This document shows positions 25,660 to 34,386 of a stretch of 64,000 nt of DNA, one piece after another. The translations under genes were made by a program, and so were the position numbers. The stretch is from Bacillota bacterium (GTDB taxonomy: Bacteria; Bacillota; Clostridia; Christensenellales; JAEXRW01), in contig JAEXRW010000009.1 in NCBI GenBank assembly GCA_023454175.1, positions 62,001-126,000 of the forward strand, written 5' to 3'. Each line of letters opens with the position of its first letter. The stretch's first letter is position 1. The notes under the pieces are model-generated. The model saw only the letters and a program-made list of their open reading frames with translations. It made no database searches and was not told the origin of the DNA.

Positions 25660-27111
25660 TCATTGCTGTCCTTCCCCGTTTGGCTTGTCCTCCCCTGCCG
25701 AGGATGCGTCCTCTTTCGCTTCCCCGTCTCCGTCGTCCTCCGTGATCAGCTCTTTGGCCGCCTCCACATTCACCGCGGCCTGCAGCCGGATGGCAGGCCC
25801 GGCCCGCTCCAGCCGCTTTTTGCGGTAGACGAAGAAAAGGGTGGTGTAGATCCCCACCAGCAGGATGAGGCAGATGATGGCGCACCAAAACCAGGCAAAC
25901 CACGGCGCGTCGGGGTCCTGTACATACGGCAGGCCGGTCCCGGGGTCTGTGCCGGGCACATGGGCGTCGGCGAGCGTCCCGCAGATGAGGTTTCCGATGG
26001 GCGCGGTGCCGCCCACGATCCAGGAATACATGCTCACAACCCGCCCGCGGTATTCATCCGTGGAGTGCGTCTGCAGGATGGAATTCGTCAACGTCGTAAA
26101 CGAAGCAAAAGTGAGGCCCGTGAGCATCAGCGTGATGGCGGTGATCAGGTAATTGCCCTGGAAGCCGATGAAAAGCGTGGCCAGCGCCGCAAACACGCAG
26201 ATGATCTCAAAGAGTCCGCGGCGGTTCGCCACGCGGTGCGTCACGGCCGTGCCGATGGAGCCCGCGATGGCGCCCACGCCCAGCCAGGTATAGAGGATGC
26301 CGCCGCCCGACTCGGTGAGCCGCAGGGAATCCCGGGCCGTCAGGGGTATCAGGATGTTATAATTCGTCACCATCGTCATCACCACGAAGGCCACGATGGA
26401 GGTGCGCAAAAGGATCCTGCTGGCCCCGATATGTTTGAACCCGTCCAGCATCTCATGCAGCATGTTCGTGCGTTTGGTGTTGGCTACGGTGCGGCCGCCC
26501 TTGCTGGTAAAGATGAAATACAGGAAGGGCAAAAAGGAAACGGCGTTGCTCACGAAGCACCAGCCGCTGCCCAGGCCCGCCATGACAAAGCCGCCCAGCA
26601 TGGGCCCGATGATGCGTGCGATATTGAATGCGGTGGAATTGAAGGCGATGGCGTTTTTGATGATATCACGCGGGACCAATTCCCCCACGAAGCTGTGGCG
26701 CGCGGGCATGTCAAAGGCCATAAAAGTGCCGTTCAGCACGGCGGCCACCAGCAGAATGGGATAGGACTGGATCCCCGTCAGAAAAACCACGCCCATCAGC
26801 AGGGCCAGGAGCGTGAGGCAGGTCTGGGTGATGAGGAGCATGTTCCTTTTTTTCACCCGGTCCGCCACGGCGCCGGCGAAAAACGTGAGGAAGAAGATGG
26901 GCGTATACTGCGCGAAGCCCAGCACCCCCTGCCAGAAAGGGGAAGGCGAGAGTTCCATGCCCACCCACGAGAGGGTGAAGGACTGCATCCAGGCCCCGAG
27001 CGCGGAGATGAGCTGTCCTGCCCAGTAGCGCCGGAAACCCGGGTCCACCAGGGAAGGCGCCGCCCGCTGCGCCACGCGCGAAAACCAGCCCGCCTGCATG
27101 CTGCCGTCCAC
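25660..27111 (-). CDS. MFS transporter, EntS-like exporter family
   Basis: GTG 27111 has GGAGG 7 bases upstream, and the promoter -10 at 27164 would place a transcript start near 27157, so the longer open frame from 27183 is excluded. Twelve hydrophobic segments, the first-loop motif GAVADRVKKRN and the motif HSTDEYRGRVVSMYSW in the second half are typical of EntS/macrolide-exporter-like MFS permeases. The C terminus has a long acidic cytoplasmic tail (EDDGDGEAKEDASSAGED), which is unusual. The substrate is not evident. Confidence 0.9.
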   Translation of the reverse strand: MDGSMQAGWFSRVAQRAAPSLVDPGFRRYWAGQLISALGAWMQSFTLSWVGMELSPSPFWQGVLGFAQYTPIFFLTFFAGAVADRVKKRNMLLITQTCLTLLALLMGVVFLTGIQSYPILLVAAVLNGTFMAFDMPARHSFVGELVPRDIIKNAIAFNSTAFNIARIIGPMLGGFVMAGLGSGWCFVSNAVSFLPFLYFIFTSKGGRTVANTKRTNMLHEMLDGFKHIGASRILLRTSIVAFVVMTMVTNYNILIPLTARDSLRLTESGGGILYTWLGVGAIAGSIGTAVTHRVANRRGLFEIICVFAALATLFIGFQGNYLITAITLMLTGLTFASFTTLTNSILQTHSTDEYRGRVVSMYSWIVGGTAPIGNLICGTLADAHVPGTDPGTGLPYVQDPDAPWFAWFWCAIICLILLVGIYTTLFFVYRKKRLERAGPAIRLQAAVNVEAAKELITEDDGDGEAKEDASSAGEDKPNGEGQQ

Positions 27112-27163
27112 CTTTGCGCCTCCGTCTATTAAAATAGAAATTACAGTTCCATAACAAAAACGT

Positions 27164-27172
27164 ATTATAGCA
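27164..27172 (-). promoter_or_regulatory. Extended -10 promoter of the MFS gene
   Basis: TGCTATAAT on the minus strand, 53 bases before the GTG start. Confidence 0.6.
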
Positions 27173-27342
27173 CTTTTGGGCAATGCGTTAAAGCACTGGT
27201 AAAATATTATGCTTTGCCTGAAGCGGATGTTTTAAACAATTTCAAAAGGGCCATTTATTATTGAAATCCTGCAATAAAACGGGAACAAATCGCACAAGGC
27301 AGCGTCCAACTGACAGGAACCAAAAGGAAAGGAAGATCTGGA

Positions 27343-27867
27343 ATGCTGAAAAAAGCGCTCATAATGTTTACGATCTTGGTCGTCGCCCTCGCCTTTGCCG
27401 CATGCACGCCCCAGCCCGTCACCACGCTGCCTGCAGTTGAAACGCCGGGCACACAGGTCATGGAGCCTGCAGGGCAGGGTCCTTCCGGGATGGACGGAGC
27501 GGTATCCACGGGTGTGACGATGCCCGACCCCGCCATCGACCTGCCTGCGCCGGATACCGTCACGAGCGGTCCGGGTGTAGGTTCATCAGTGGATGCGCCG
27601 TCCTCAACCGGTGCATCTGACGATCCTGCCGCCAGCCTCATGGAGGTATCAGGCGTGGTGAAGGAGCAAAAGCCGGGGCTGGTCCTCATCTCCCTGAACG
27701 ATAATGGCGGTGACTTCATGCTGCGAATCAGTGAAAATACGAAGTGGGCACAGGGCGTGAGCAAGACCATCAAACCCGGGAGCTGCATAACCGCCAAAGT
27801 GAAGCTTGAACCCACGTTGGCGCCGCCCTCGCAGGGCGAAGTATTCCTCGTGGTAAAAAACGGGTAG
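27343..27867 (+). CDS. Lipoprotein with Pro/Thr-rich linker, unknown function
   Basis: The signal peptide MLKKALIMFTILVVALAFAAC has a lipobox FAAC. A low-complexity linker of about 80 residues, rich in Pro, Thr, Ser and Gly, leads to a C-terminal domain of about 75 residues (VSGVVKEQKPGLVLISLNDN, GSCITAKVKLEPT), a small beta-barrel resembling an OB-like fold. AAAGGAA lies about 10 bases upstream of ATG, and a terminator follows. Confidence 0.78.
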   Translation: MLKKALIMFTILVVALAFAACTPQPVTTLPAVETPGTQVMEPAGQGPSGMDGAVSTGVTMPDPAIDLPAPDTVTSGPGVGSSVDAPSSTGASDDPAASLMEVSGVVKEQKPGLVLISLNDNGGDFMLRISENTKWAQGVSKTIKPGSCITAKVKLEPTLAPPSQGEVFLVVKNG

Positions 27868-27896
27868 AATGATGAAGGGATGATACGGAAGAAAGC

Positions 27897-27925
27897 AGGA
27901 GCCTGGGCGGCTCCTTTTCTGTTGT
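27897..27925 (+). terminator. Rho-independent terminator
   Basis: AGGAGCC/GGCTCCT stem (27897-27903 with 27909-27915), followed by TTTCTGTTGTTT. Confidence 0.8.
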
Positions 27926-28064
27926 TTCGATATGTTTCTATTATACATATGTTGAAATATATGTAAGTACATAATACAATAATGATTATCGGATACATCC
28001 CCTGCACCCAATACACGCTCCTTATGACTGCTTTGCGCTGTTGATCAAAAGAGGTGCGACTGTT

Positions 28065-28742
28065 ATGAAAACGGTTGACAAGCGAAGAAAGAATGAAATC
28101 CGGGGGACCGATCACGCGGAGTACGGAAAAACGATCGTCCGCGAGATCCTGCAGCAGGACGGGCTGGACAGGGACATTCCGGCGTTTGAGACCGCCATGC
28201 GGAAGGTGAACGGGAAGTACTACCTTTTCATCATCGACAGGCTGAAGAAAGGGTATGCCTACTCGTGCACCCCCGATGATGTGTGCAGGAACCTCGCCGC
28301 GGTGCCGCCGGGGGACCTGATGGGGTTGAACCTCGTCATCTTTTACCAGCCCAAAACGAAGGAGGATATCCGGGACGGGAGCTGGGGGCGCGTGGTGTAC
28401 GACTACCAGCACGGCAGCAGCGTGAAACCCGCCGTCATCCTGGAGGCGGTGGACATTTCCCGGGAACAGCGCATCCCGAAAACGGCGGACCCCTCCGACC
28501 GTGAGGAGATACGGCAGCTGACGGAGGAAGGGCATACGTTCACCGATATGGGGGCCTATTACCTCATGAAAAGCACCATGGAGGCGGTGCGGCGTACGCA
28601 GCTGGACCGGACGCTCTTCCACGAGATCGGCCATTATTACGACTCCATCCGCGGGATCGCGCGGAACCACCGGGACAAGGAAGCCTTTGCGAACGGGTAC
28701 GCAAAGCGGATGCAGGAGAAGCTGAAGGAAATGTGTGATTAA
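28065..28742 (+). CDS. Putative zinc metallopeptidase with HExxH motif
   Basis: The start at 28065 has AGAGGTG upstream. Of 225 residues, the last 40 contain LFHEIGHYYD (His186, Glu187, His190), the gluzincin zinc and catalytic signature. No third ligand is obvious in the 35 residues that remain, though Glu or Asp residues are available (DKEAFANGYA). The first 150 residues (a YYLFIIDRLKKGY strand and a VIFYQPKTKEDI region) are not recognised. No signal peptide. It may be a peptidase of the ImmA/IrrE-like size class, but a regulator partner is not adjacent. Confidence 0.7.
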   Translation: MKTVDKRRKNEIRGTDHAEYGKTIVREILQQDGLDRDIPAFETAMRKVNGKYYLFIIDRLKKGYAYSCTPDDVCRNLAAVPPGDLMGLNLVIFYQPKTKEDIRDGSWGRVVYDYQHGSSVKPAVILEAVDISREQRIPKTADPSDREEIRQLTEEGHTFTDMGAYYLMKSTMEAVRRTQLDRTLFHEIGHYYDSIRGIARNHRDKEAFANGYAKRMQEKLKEMCD

Positions 28743-28761
28743 TACTGCTGGTACAATAGCT

Positions 28762-28798
28762 GACTGGCTGCCCGTTTCTTTGGGCCAGTCTTTGTTTA
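28762..28798 (+). terminator. Rho-independent terminator
   Basis: GACTGGC/GCCAGTC stem (28762-28768 with 28784-28790), followed by TTTGTTT. Confidence 0.8.
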
Positions 28799-28883
28799 CT
28801 AATGCTTAACATGCTTGATATCGGCCCACATTAATGTTAAATTATATATTATTCTTAAATATTTTTATTTTTTCAGGATGAAT

Positions 28884-29684
28884 ATGAAGATGAGCAGGTT
28901 TGTAAAAAGGGACAACGTGCCACTAGTTATTATTACGGTGCTCCTGATGATGCAGCTTTCTGGCTGTGTCGTAAATGTTTACAATGGAAAATCATATCCT
29001 TCACCTAAAGAATCTGCTCAGGCCAGTGCAGCCCGGAGTTCTGTGCAGTATGAGCAAACGCCTGCTCCCATTGATAGCTCTGCATTGGCAAGCGCAACTC
29101 AAAGTGAGGATGCACAAACCACACCTGCAACGCAATCGCAGGCGGCAGTTCCGAATTCATCAGATAGCAACCCTTCCTGCACTCCATGGCAGCTGGCTTA
29201 TGTGGCCTTGCTAAAGAAAACGGTTCATGATGAAGACCCGTCGTTGATCAATAGTTACAGCTTATATGATGTGGACAAGGACACGGTCCCGGAGATTTTT
29301 ATCAAGATCGGCGAATTCGAAGCAGATTATCAGACAAAGGTTTACACCTTTAAGAACGGGGCAGCGGTTTATATCGGGGATTTTGAATCCGGCGAATCTT
29401 ACCTGTGTACTTGGCCCAATAAAAATGCCGTTTTGTTTGATTATGGGCATATGGGTTACGCTTATATGAGTAAGATAAGTATCGTCGATGGAAAGCTCGT
29501 CATCAAAGAAATATTCAGTGAGGATATAAAAGAGGACGAGGATTACACGGCGGCGGATAAAATAGTGCCGGGTGCTGTCTCTATCCAAGAGTATCAGGCC
29601 GTTTCGAATTCTCCCCCGTATACACCCATGACGCTTCCCATATTGAACTATTATTCAGCGGCATCATCCGCAAAACCCAACTGA
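28884..29684 (+). CDS. Lipoprotein, unknown function
   Basis: Of the closely spaced in-frame ATGs (28878, 28884, 28890) I take 28884, which has AGG at the right distance. A signal segment with lipobox LSGC follows, then a Ser/Gln/Ala linker of about 75 residues, then a domain of about 160 residues (SLYDVDKDTVPEIFIKIGE, YTFKNGAAVYIGDF). The motif 'DVDxDxxPEIFIKIG' is found in many Firmicute VCBS/EF-hand-like surface proteins. The 3' end overlaps the convergent gene by 21 bases. Confidence 0.78.
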   Translation: MKMSRFVKRDNVPLVIITVLLMMQLSGCVVNVYNGKSYPSPKESAQASAARSSVQYEQTPAPIDSSALASATQSEDAQTTPATQSQAAVPNSSDSNPSCTPWQLAYVALLKKTVHDEDPSLINSYSLYDVDKDTVPEIFIKIGEFEADYQTKVYTFKNGAAVYIGDFESGESYLCTWPNKNAVLFDYGHMGYAYMSKISIVDGKLVIKEIFSEDIKEDEDYTAADKIVPGAVSIQEYQAVSNSPPYTPMTLPILNYYSAASSAKPN

Positions 29685-30641
29685 GGGCGGCGCTATCCTT
29701 TTCAATATGCGCAATACCAGAAAGCTGAGCCAGCGGGAGGGCTGGCTTTTTTGTGCGAACTCCCACCCCTTCCACGCCTGCCATACGGACTCGGGGGTAT
29801 AGCGGCCTTCGCTGTCCGCCTTGCCGGTGATGACACTGACCATATCCAGAAGCCTTTCGTCTCTAAGAATGTGGGGAAATCGGGAGAGGACGTCCGCCGC
29901 GTGGAGGATATCGTACCAGACCAGCGGCGCCTTGAGCTTGCGGAAGTCGGTTCCCATGTAAAAGATATAGGGATGTTCCTCCCTGCTGCGTTCCCACAGG
30001 CCGAGCAGGCATTCCGTACCGGAGGCCGCCTCCCGGCTCCCCTCCAGCCCTGCGGCGGCCAGGAGCTTCAGCATGGCCAGGGTGGCGAAGGGGCACGGAT
30101 CGCCTTTTTTGCCGGGTCCGCGGAAACGGATCACATCCTGTGTGGCGCAGGGAAAGCCGTTATCCCTTGCAAGGGAAACCAGATGTTCGATCCCCTTCCC
30201 CAGTTCACCTGGATCCACTCCAAGCCGGATCAGCGCGGACATGACCACGGGCGCGTCGCACAGGCACCACGCCCAAAAAGGCCCACCCGTACCGCCAAAG
30301 TGGACGGGGATCTCCGCGATCACCTGAACCACGCCTTCCGGGGATATATGATTCATGATCATCCGGAGAACCTGCCCGATCTGCGGTACGCTTGCATCTA
30401 GGCCGATATCGGCGAGGAATCCGAGCTTGTGCATGAGCAGGCCGGCGCTTTTATGGCTGACCACCTTCTGCCCTTCCCAAAGGGAAAGCTCGTCCAATAC
30501 AGATATGACCTGCGGGTGGGAGAGCGCCGCCTTGCGCGCCGCTGCTGCTGCCGGGCTGTCCGTGCTTTCCCCCAGCAATTGAACGCGTGTGGCGTATTCG
30601 ATATACGGTTCTCCCTGCAGGAGCCAATCGATGGTATGCAT
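29664..30641 (-). CDS. Alpha-helical toroid-like protein (prenyltransferase/squalene-oxidase-type repeat)
   Basis: A protein of 325 residues with repeated helical pairs and the conserved C-terminal phrase YTPESVWQAWKGWEFAQKSQPS. This type of Firmicute hypothetical protein is related in pattern to terpenoid-cyclase or prenyltransferase alpha/alpha toroids. Start 30641 is preferred over the ATG two codons upstream because GAGG sits 6 bases before it. The 3' end contains the terminator of the opposite-strand lipoprotein gene. It starts 11 bases after the stop of the frameshifted lipoprotein gene, so both may be co-transcribed. Function unknown. Confidence 0.75.
   Translation of the reverse strand: MHTIDWLLQGEPYIEYATRVQLLGESTDSPAAAAARKAALSHPQVISVLDELSLWEGQKVVSHKSAGLLMHKLGFLADIGLDASVPQIGQVLRMIMNHISPEGVVQVIAEIPVHFGGTGGPFWAWCLCDAPVVMSALIRLGVDPGELGKGIEHLVSLARDNGFPCATQDVIRFRGPGKKGDPCPFATLAMLKLLAAAGLEGSREAASGTECLLGLWERSREEHPYIFYMGTDFRKLKAPLVWYDILHAADVLSRFPHILRDERLLDMVSVITGKADSEGRYTPESVWQAWKGWEFAQKSQPSRWLSFLVLRILKRIAPPSVGFCG
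29728..29752 (+). terminator. Terminator of the lipoprotein gene, lying inside the convergent gene
   Basis: AGCCAGC/GCTGGCT stem (29728-29734 with 29741-29747), followed by TTTTT (29748-29752). It lies inside the coding region of the gene at 29664-30641. Confidence 0.75.
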
Positions 30642-30651
30642 GGGCATCCTC

Positions 30652-31085
30652 TTAATTTAAAAAGCTATAAGTCAATATCACCCAGTCTGAGTTTTCGTTT
30701 TCCTTTACCAGAGTAAATCCCCCATTGTGCGTCCCATTCTCACAAAAATCCCCGCCGTCGCTGTCCTGATACCGGATCTCAAATGCACAGATACATCGGC
30801 CGATTCATAAAAGTGTTTTCCAGGAAGTTCAAAATAGTCATTATAAACCCGTTCTTTTTCATCTTCGGTGCATCTGGTCAGCCTGACATATTCCAGTTTG
30901 CTCAGATCATAATCCGGCTCCGGTTCATATTTCAGCTCGCTCATGCCATTTATGTTCTTTGAACTCAATTCCTGAAAGTATTTGCTCACGATCTCCATAG
31001 GAGACATCCCTTTCGTGGCGGAAACAGCGCACCCCGACAACAGGATCAAGACCAGAAGAATGATTATGGCTTTGAAATGCTTCAT
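30652..31085 (-). pseudogene. DUF4829-like lipoprotein gene with a frameshift
   Basis: From ATG 31085 the frame opens with a signal peptide and lipobox LSGC, then a domain with SPMEIVSKYFQEL. Near 30795 the protein departs into an unlike sequence that stops at 30705. The -1 frame, starting there, reads AFEIRYQDSDGGDF, GFTLVKENENSDWVILTYSF and stops at 30654, which is the expected DUF4829-like end. A one-base loss (or sequencing error) around 30790-30800 would join the two. Without it the C-terminal sheet is lost. The gene sits directly upstream of the toroid-like protein. Confidence 0.72.
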
Positions 31086-31115
31086 TCGTAAAAACCTGCC
31101 TTTCAAATAAGACCG

Positions 31116-31703
31116 CTATTTCTTCATCTGTGTTTCCAGCAGGCTCTCCACCATTCGTCCGGCCAGCTCCACCTTGTCCCCCTCCGCCTCCACCGTCTTC
31201 GCGGAAAGCGAGAAAGCGATCCCCTGCAGCAGGCTCCACAGGGCGAGGGCCCACGTGGCCCGATCCTTCCTGCGGGGCTGCTCCTGCTTCAGGTATTCTG
31301 TTGCGGCCGTGTAGAAATTCCGGAATGGGCTGGCGGCGCCATAATGGAGCGTACCCTCCCGGAAGCGGACGGCATGGCTAGATCCCGCCTGTGCGCGCAG
31401 GTAATCCGGGTGGTACAGGCAAAAGGAAACATAGCGCTTTGCGATCTCGAGCAGGTGGGCCCTGGGGTCGGGGGAGTCCTGGGGCGAAGGGGGCGGGATG
31501 GCGATATGCATGCGGGCGGAGGCGTCATAGATGGCGGCGAGCAGTTCTTCCTTGCTTTTGAAGTGCTTGTAGGGGGCGGTGTGGCTCACGCCGCAGAGCG
31601 CAGCCACCTTGCGCAGGGACACGCCTTCCGCGCCCTGTTCATGGAGCAGGACGAGGCCCTTTTCCACGAGCGTATTGCGAAGGGAGCCGTGGTGGTACGG
31701 CAT
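31116..31703 (-). CDS. TetR/AcrR family regulator with WHG-type C-terminal domain
   Basis: GGAGG 8 bases before ATG 31703 sets the start. The HTH is near residues 11-51 (VEKGLVLLHEQGAEGVSLRKVAALCGVSHTAPYKHFKSKEELL). The TAPYKHFKSK segment marks the TetR recognition helix. The rest is an all-helical ligand domain (about 195 residues in total). The gene lies between the frameshifted lipoprotein gene and an acetyltransferase, both on the same strand. Confidence 0.9.
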   Translation of the reverse strand: MPYHHGSLRNTLVEKGLVLLHEQGAEGVSLRKVAALCGVSHTAPYKHFKSKEELLAAIYDASARMHIAIPPPSPQDSPDPRAHLLEIAKRYVSFCLYHPDYLRAQAGSSHAVRFREGTLHYGAASPFRNFYTAATEYLKQEQPRRKDRATWALALWSLLQGIAFSLSAKTVEAEGDKVELAGRMVESLLETQMKK

Positions 31704-31853
31704 GGGCAGCGCCTCCATCCTATACCGATGTTAACACCAGTATACCACGGAAAGGTTAACAGCGTAAACATGGGGAGGGCTTCAAAAGGGGCATGTATAC
31801 GGTGTAAATCTTTCGGCAGGAAGGCTCAGAAAGCGCCTGCGTTCCCTTCCGGC

Positions 31854-32459
31854 TCAGGGCCGGGTCTTCACCAGGCGGGCGGATTCGGCGAGGATATTGG
31901 CGTATTCCGCCGTGCCCGCCACTTTGGAGGTAGGCTTGGGCGGGGCGGGCTTGCCTGGCGGGTCCATGAGGGGCATCTCAAACCATTTCACATTGTGCCA
32001 GCGGCCCAGTTTGTAGCCGGCATTGTGGAAAAGGCCCATGGGCACAAACCCGAAGTTCTCGTGCAGGGATTCGCTGGCCTGGTTGGGCACCGTGACGCAC
32101 GCGTAGGCGGTGACGTACCCGAGCAGTTTCAGTAATCTCGTGAGGCAGGTATACAGCGCGCGGGCAATGCCCATGCGGTGGAAGCTGGGGTCCAGGTACA
32201 CCGAGTACTCGCAGGACCACCGGTAAGCGGCGCGCTCGCGGTATTTGGAGGCATAGGCATACCCGGCGATGATCCCGCCCACCTCGCACACCAGCCAGGG
32301 AAAGTCTTTCGAGATGCGTTCGATCCTGCCGGTGAAATCCGCCAGCGTCGGGACGTCGTATTCAAAGGAGATGGGCGTGCCCACCACATAGGATGCATAG
32401 ATCTCGAGCAGGCGCTGCGCGTCTGTGGGCGTTGCGGGGCGGATGATGCATTCAGGCAT
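31854..32459 (-). CDS. GNAT acetyltransferase, phosphinothricin acetyltransferase (PAT) family
   Basis: GGAGG 7 bases before ATG 32459 defines the start. The PAT fold is shown by RPATPTDAQRLLEIYASYV, TPISFEYDVPT, GYAYASKYRERAAYRWSCEYSVYL and the acetyl-CoA loop HRMGIARALY. NAGYKLGRWHNVKWFEM closes the domain. The C-terminal 30 residues (PPGKPAPPKPTSK) are an unusual tail. PAT enzymes acetylate small amines and phosphinothricin-like antibiotics; the substrate here is unknown. Confidence 0.9.
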   Translation of the reverse strand: MPECIIRPATPTDAQRLLEIYASYVVGTPISFEYDVPTLADFTGRIERISKDFPWLVCEVGGIIAGYAYASKYRERAAYRWSCEYSVYLDPSFHRMGIARALYTCLTRLLKLLGYVTAYACVTVPNQASESLHENFGFVPMGLFHNAGYKLGRWHNVKWFEMPLMDPPGKPAPPKPTSKVAGTAEYANILAESARLVKTRP

Positions 32460-32484
32460 TGCCGGACCTCCATCATAAAACGAT

Positions 32485-32518
32485 TTGAAAAACGTCAAAG
32501 CCGTCCTTCCGGACGGCT
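32485..32518 (-). terminator. Rho-independent terminator of the XRE-DUF5680 gene
   Basis: AGCCGTCC/GGACGGCT stem (32499-32506 with 32511-32518), with TTGACGTTTTT following on the minus strand. It lies between the XRE gene and the acetyltransferase. Confidence 0.8.
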
Positions 32519-32568
32519 TATATTTTAGCAAAAATTTTCCCATTGCAAAATAGCCTTTAGCAGAATTT

Positions 32569-33243
32569 TTACTTCACGCATCCGCCGTGGAACATGCACT
32601 CGTAGACCTTTTTGTCGTCGCGGAAGATCTCCTCGTACCCGTGGAACCATTCGAAAGAGCCTTCCGCGATGCAGTGGTATTTGTATTCCCCGTTCTGGTG
32701 CACCATCGGGCCGCGGTAGGGCATATCCTGTTCGACCAAAAGAAGGACTTCCTTCAGGTATTCCCCCGAGAATCCTTCGGCCACGATGCGGCCGCAGTAG
32801 TTCATGGACCATATGGGCGCCCCGCCTTGAAAGAGCGCCTCCTCCCCAGCAAATTTTTCCCCGCCCAGATAGGTATCGATATAGAGCAGGTCCCCCTCCG
32901 CAAAATGCAGGTCGTGCGAGGCCGGGCGTGAGGAGGGGTCTTCCGGGCCGTGCGCGGCATAGCACGCCTTTTTCGCACGCAGGAGGAATGTTACCACGTC
33001 GTTATCGATTCCCGGCGCGGGACGTTTCGGGTCCGGGGCGCAGTCGCCTTCCTCCTTCACGAGGCGGTCGATGCTCACACGGAAATAGTCGCTCAATGCG
33101 ATCAGGTTTTCGATATCGGGCGTGGATTGGCCCGATTCCCACTTGGCCACGGCCTGGCGGGAGATGCCGATGCTTTCGGCGAGCATCTCCTGCGAGAGGC
33201 CCTTTTCCCTGCGCAGCGTCTGAAGCTTTTCACAAAATCCCAT
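32569..33243 (-). CDS. XRE-family HTH protein with C-terminal DUF5680 domain
   Basis: GAGGTGATAAAT lies just before ATG 33243. The N terminus (about residues 1-60) is a classical XRE HTH: LSQEMLAESIGISRQAVAKWESG. The remainder (about 80-224) fits DUF5680, ending YECMFHGGCV. Such proteins are small-molecule-sensing or toxin-related regulators of unknown ligand. It is monocistronic with its own terminator. Confidence 0.88.
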   Translation of the reverse strand: MGFCEKLQTLRREKGLSQEMLAESIGISRQAVAKWESGQSTPDIENLIALSDYFRVSIDRLVKEEGDCAPDPKRPAPGIDNDVVTFLLRAKKACYAAHGPEDPSSRPASHDLHFAEGDLLYIDTYLGGEKFAGEEALFQGGAPIWSMNYCGRIVAEGFSGEYLKEVLLLVEQDMPYRGPMVHQNGEYKYHCIAEGSFEWFHGYEEIFRDDKKVYECMFHGGCVK

Positions 33244-33425
33244 ATTTATCACCTCGGGAACAGCATACCGCCGAATCACGCTGATGACCACCAAGCAGGC
33301 CTGACGAAACTGACAACCAACGGTTGCTTTTTAAAAGTCTAATTGGAATAACCGGATCGTAATGCCGCCAGGAAAACCCCGGCCTCACCGTTTGGATTGG
33401 CATTCTCGGTTGCCCGCTCCACATA

Positions 33426-33929
33426 TCATGAGTATTCCAGATCATGCACGATGATGGGGAGCCTCACGCCGAATTTCCCATAGATGAAATTTTCAGATTG
33501 CAGCCTTCTTGCCACATTGGAAACAGCACATAACAGTTCGTAGTATCCATTGGGCCCTTTGCCGGTATAGTACTGGTTTTCATCATAAGCCGCGTCGAAA
33601 TCCTCATAACCGATATTCTCGATGCCGTTTTCCTTGTACCAGTCAAACAGGAGCTTTGTACCCTCATCATTCTTCCATGGTTCTATGATGGGATACATGT
33701 CCTGCGTCCAAAAGGCGTAGTTCCACCGCTCCTCGCTTCTCTGGGATGCGTGGTTGCACGCTTCCTCCGTGTTATATCCGATCGAAAAGGTACATACGTT
33801 TTGATGGCCCTGATACTTGTACGATTCGTTGGAGTACACAAAAAACGAGATCGCATAGATATCCGTTTCATTCCAGCCTTCAATGATGGGCTTGACCCTG
33901 CCATACAGGTATCCTTCCAGATCGATCAT
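33426..33929 (-). CDS. DUF4303-like hypothetical protein
   Basis: The protein has 167 residues from ATG 33929 with GGAGG upstream. It contains an early strand DIYAISFFVYSNES, an aromatic-rich middle (ERWNYAFWTQDMYPI) and a late FIYGKFGVRLPIIVHDLE. The pattern resembles DUF4303, a group often seen as immunity proteins in polymorphic toxin loci, but no toxin gene is adjacent. Composition is acidic and aromatic-rich, as in SUKH-like immunity proteins. Tentative assignment. Confidence 0.6.
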   Translation of the reverse strand: MIDLEGYLYGRVKPIIEGWNETDIYAISFFVYSNESYKYQGHQNVCTFSIGYNTEEACNHASQRSEERWNYAFWTQDMYPIIEPWKNDEGTKLLFDWYKENGIENIGYEDFDAAYDENQYYTGKGPNGYYELLCAVSNVARRLQSENFIYGKFGVRLPIIVHDLEYS

Positions 33930-34017
33930 GCGCGCTGCTCCTCCTTTCAATCCATCCCCGGATGTAATATAAGGCTGCCTCCCCGAAATTCGATCATAGC
34001 CCCAGGCTGCGGTGCCA

Positions 34018-34347
34018 TCAATCCACGATGAAGAGTTTGCAGCCTTTTTCGGTGGAGGAACGGTGGGGGTCTGTGTCCTCGCCGACCTGGTAGCTCCTGC
34101 CGGGCATCATCTGGTATTTCCTGCCGTCTTTCAGCTCGGTGGTCATCTCCCCTTCCAGGCACAGGATGACGTGGCCGCGTGAGCACCAGTGGTCCGCCAG
34201 GTAACCGGGCGTGTACTCCACCATGCGCACGCGGATATTGCCCATCTCAAAGGTGCGCCAGAGCGCCTCGCCCGTCACGCCGGGGTGGCGCACGGCGGGC
34301 ACGGTATCCCAGTCCACCGTACAGAAAGGAACGTCTTGGATGGTCAT
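34018..34347 (-). CDS. DHCW-motif cupin fold protein
   Basis: The protein has 109 residues with a single cupin: ADHWCSRGHVILCLEGEM gives the metal site (His, Cys, His, Glu). Its length and motif match the 'DHCW motif cupin' family. AGGAGG lies 10 bases before ATG. Such small cupins bind a divalent metal and act on small organic acids or as sensors. It is monocistronic and shares direction with the MBL-fold gene upstream. Confidence 0.85.
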   Translation of the reverse strand: MTIQDVPFCTVDWDTVPAVRHPGVTGEALWRTFEMGNIRVRMVEYTPGYLADHWCSRGHVILCLEGEMTTELKDGRKYQMMPGRSYQVGEDTDPHRSSTEKGCKLFIVD

Positions 34348-34386
34348 TTCGAAAATACCTCCTGATTGTAGGATATACTTGTTCTA

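Noticed and set aside
25600..27132. 510-residue plus-strand frame opposite the MFS gene
   Set aside because: Composition is His/Arg/Gly-rich antisense; the minus strand shows a twelve-helix MFS protein.
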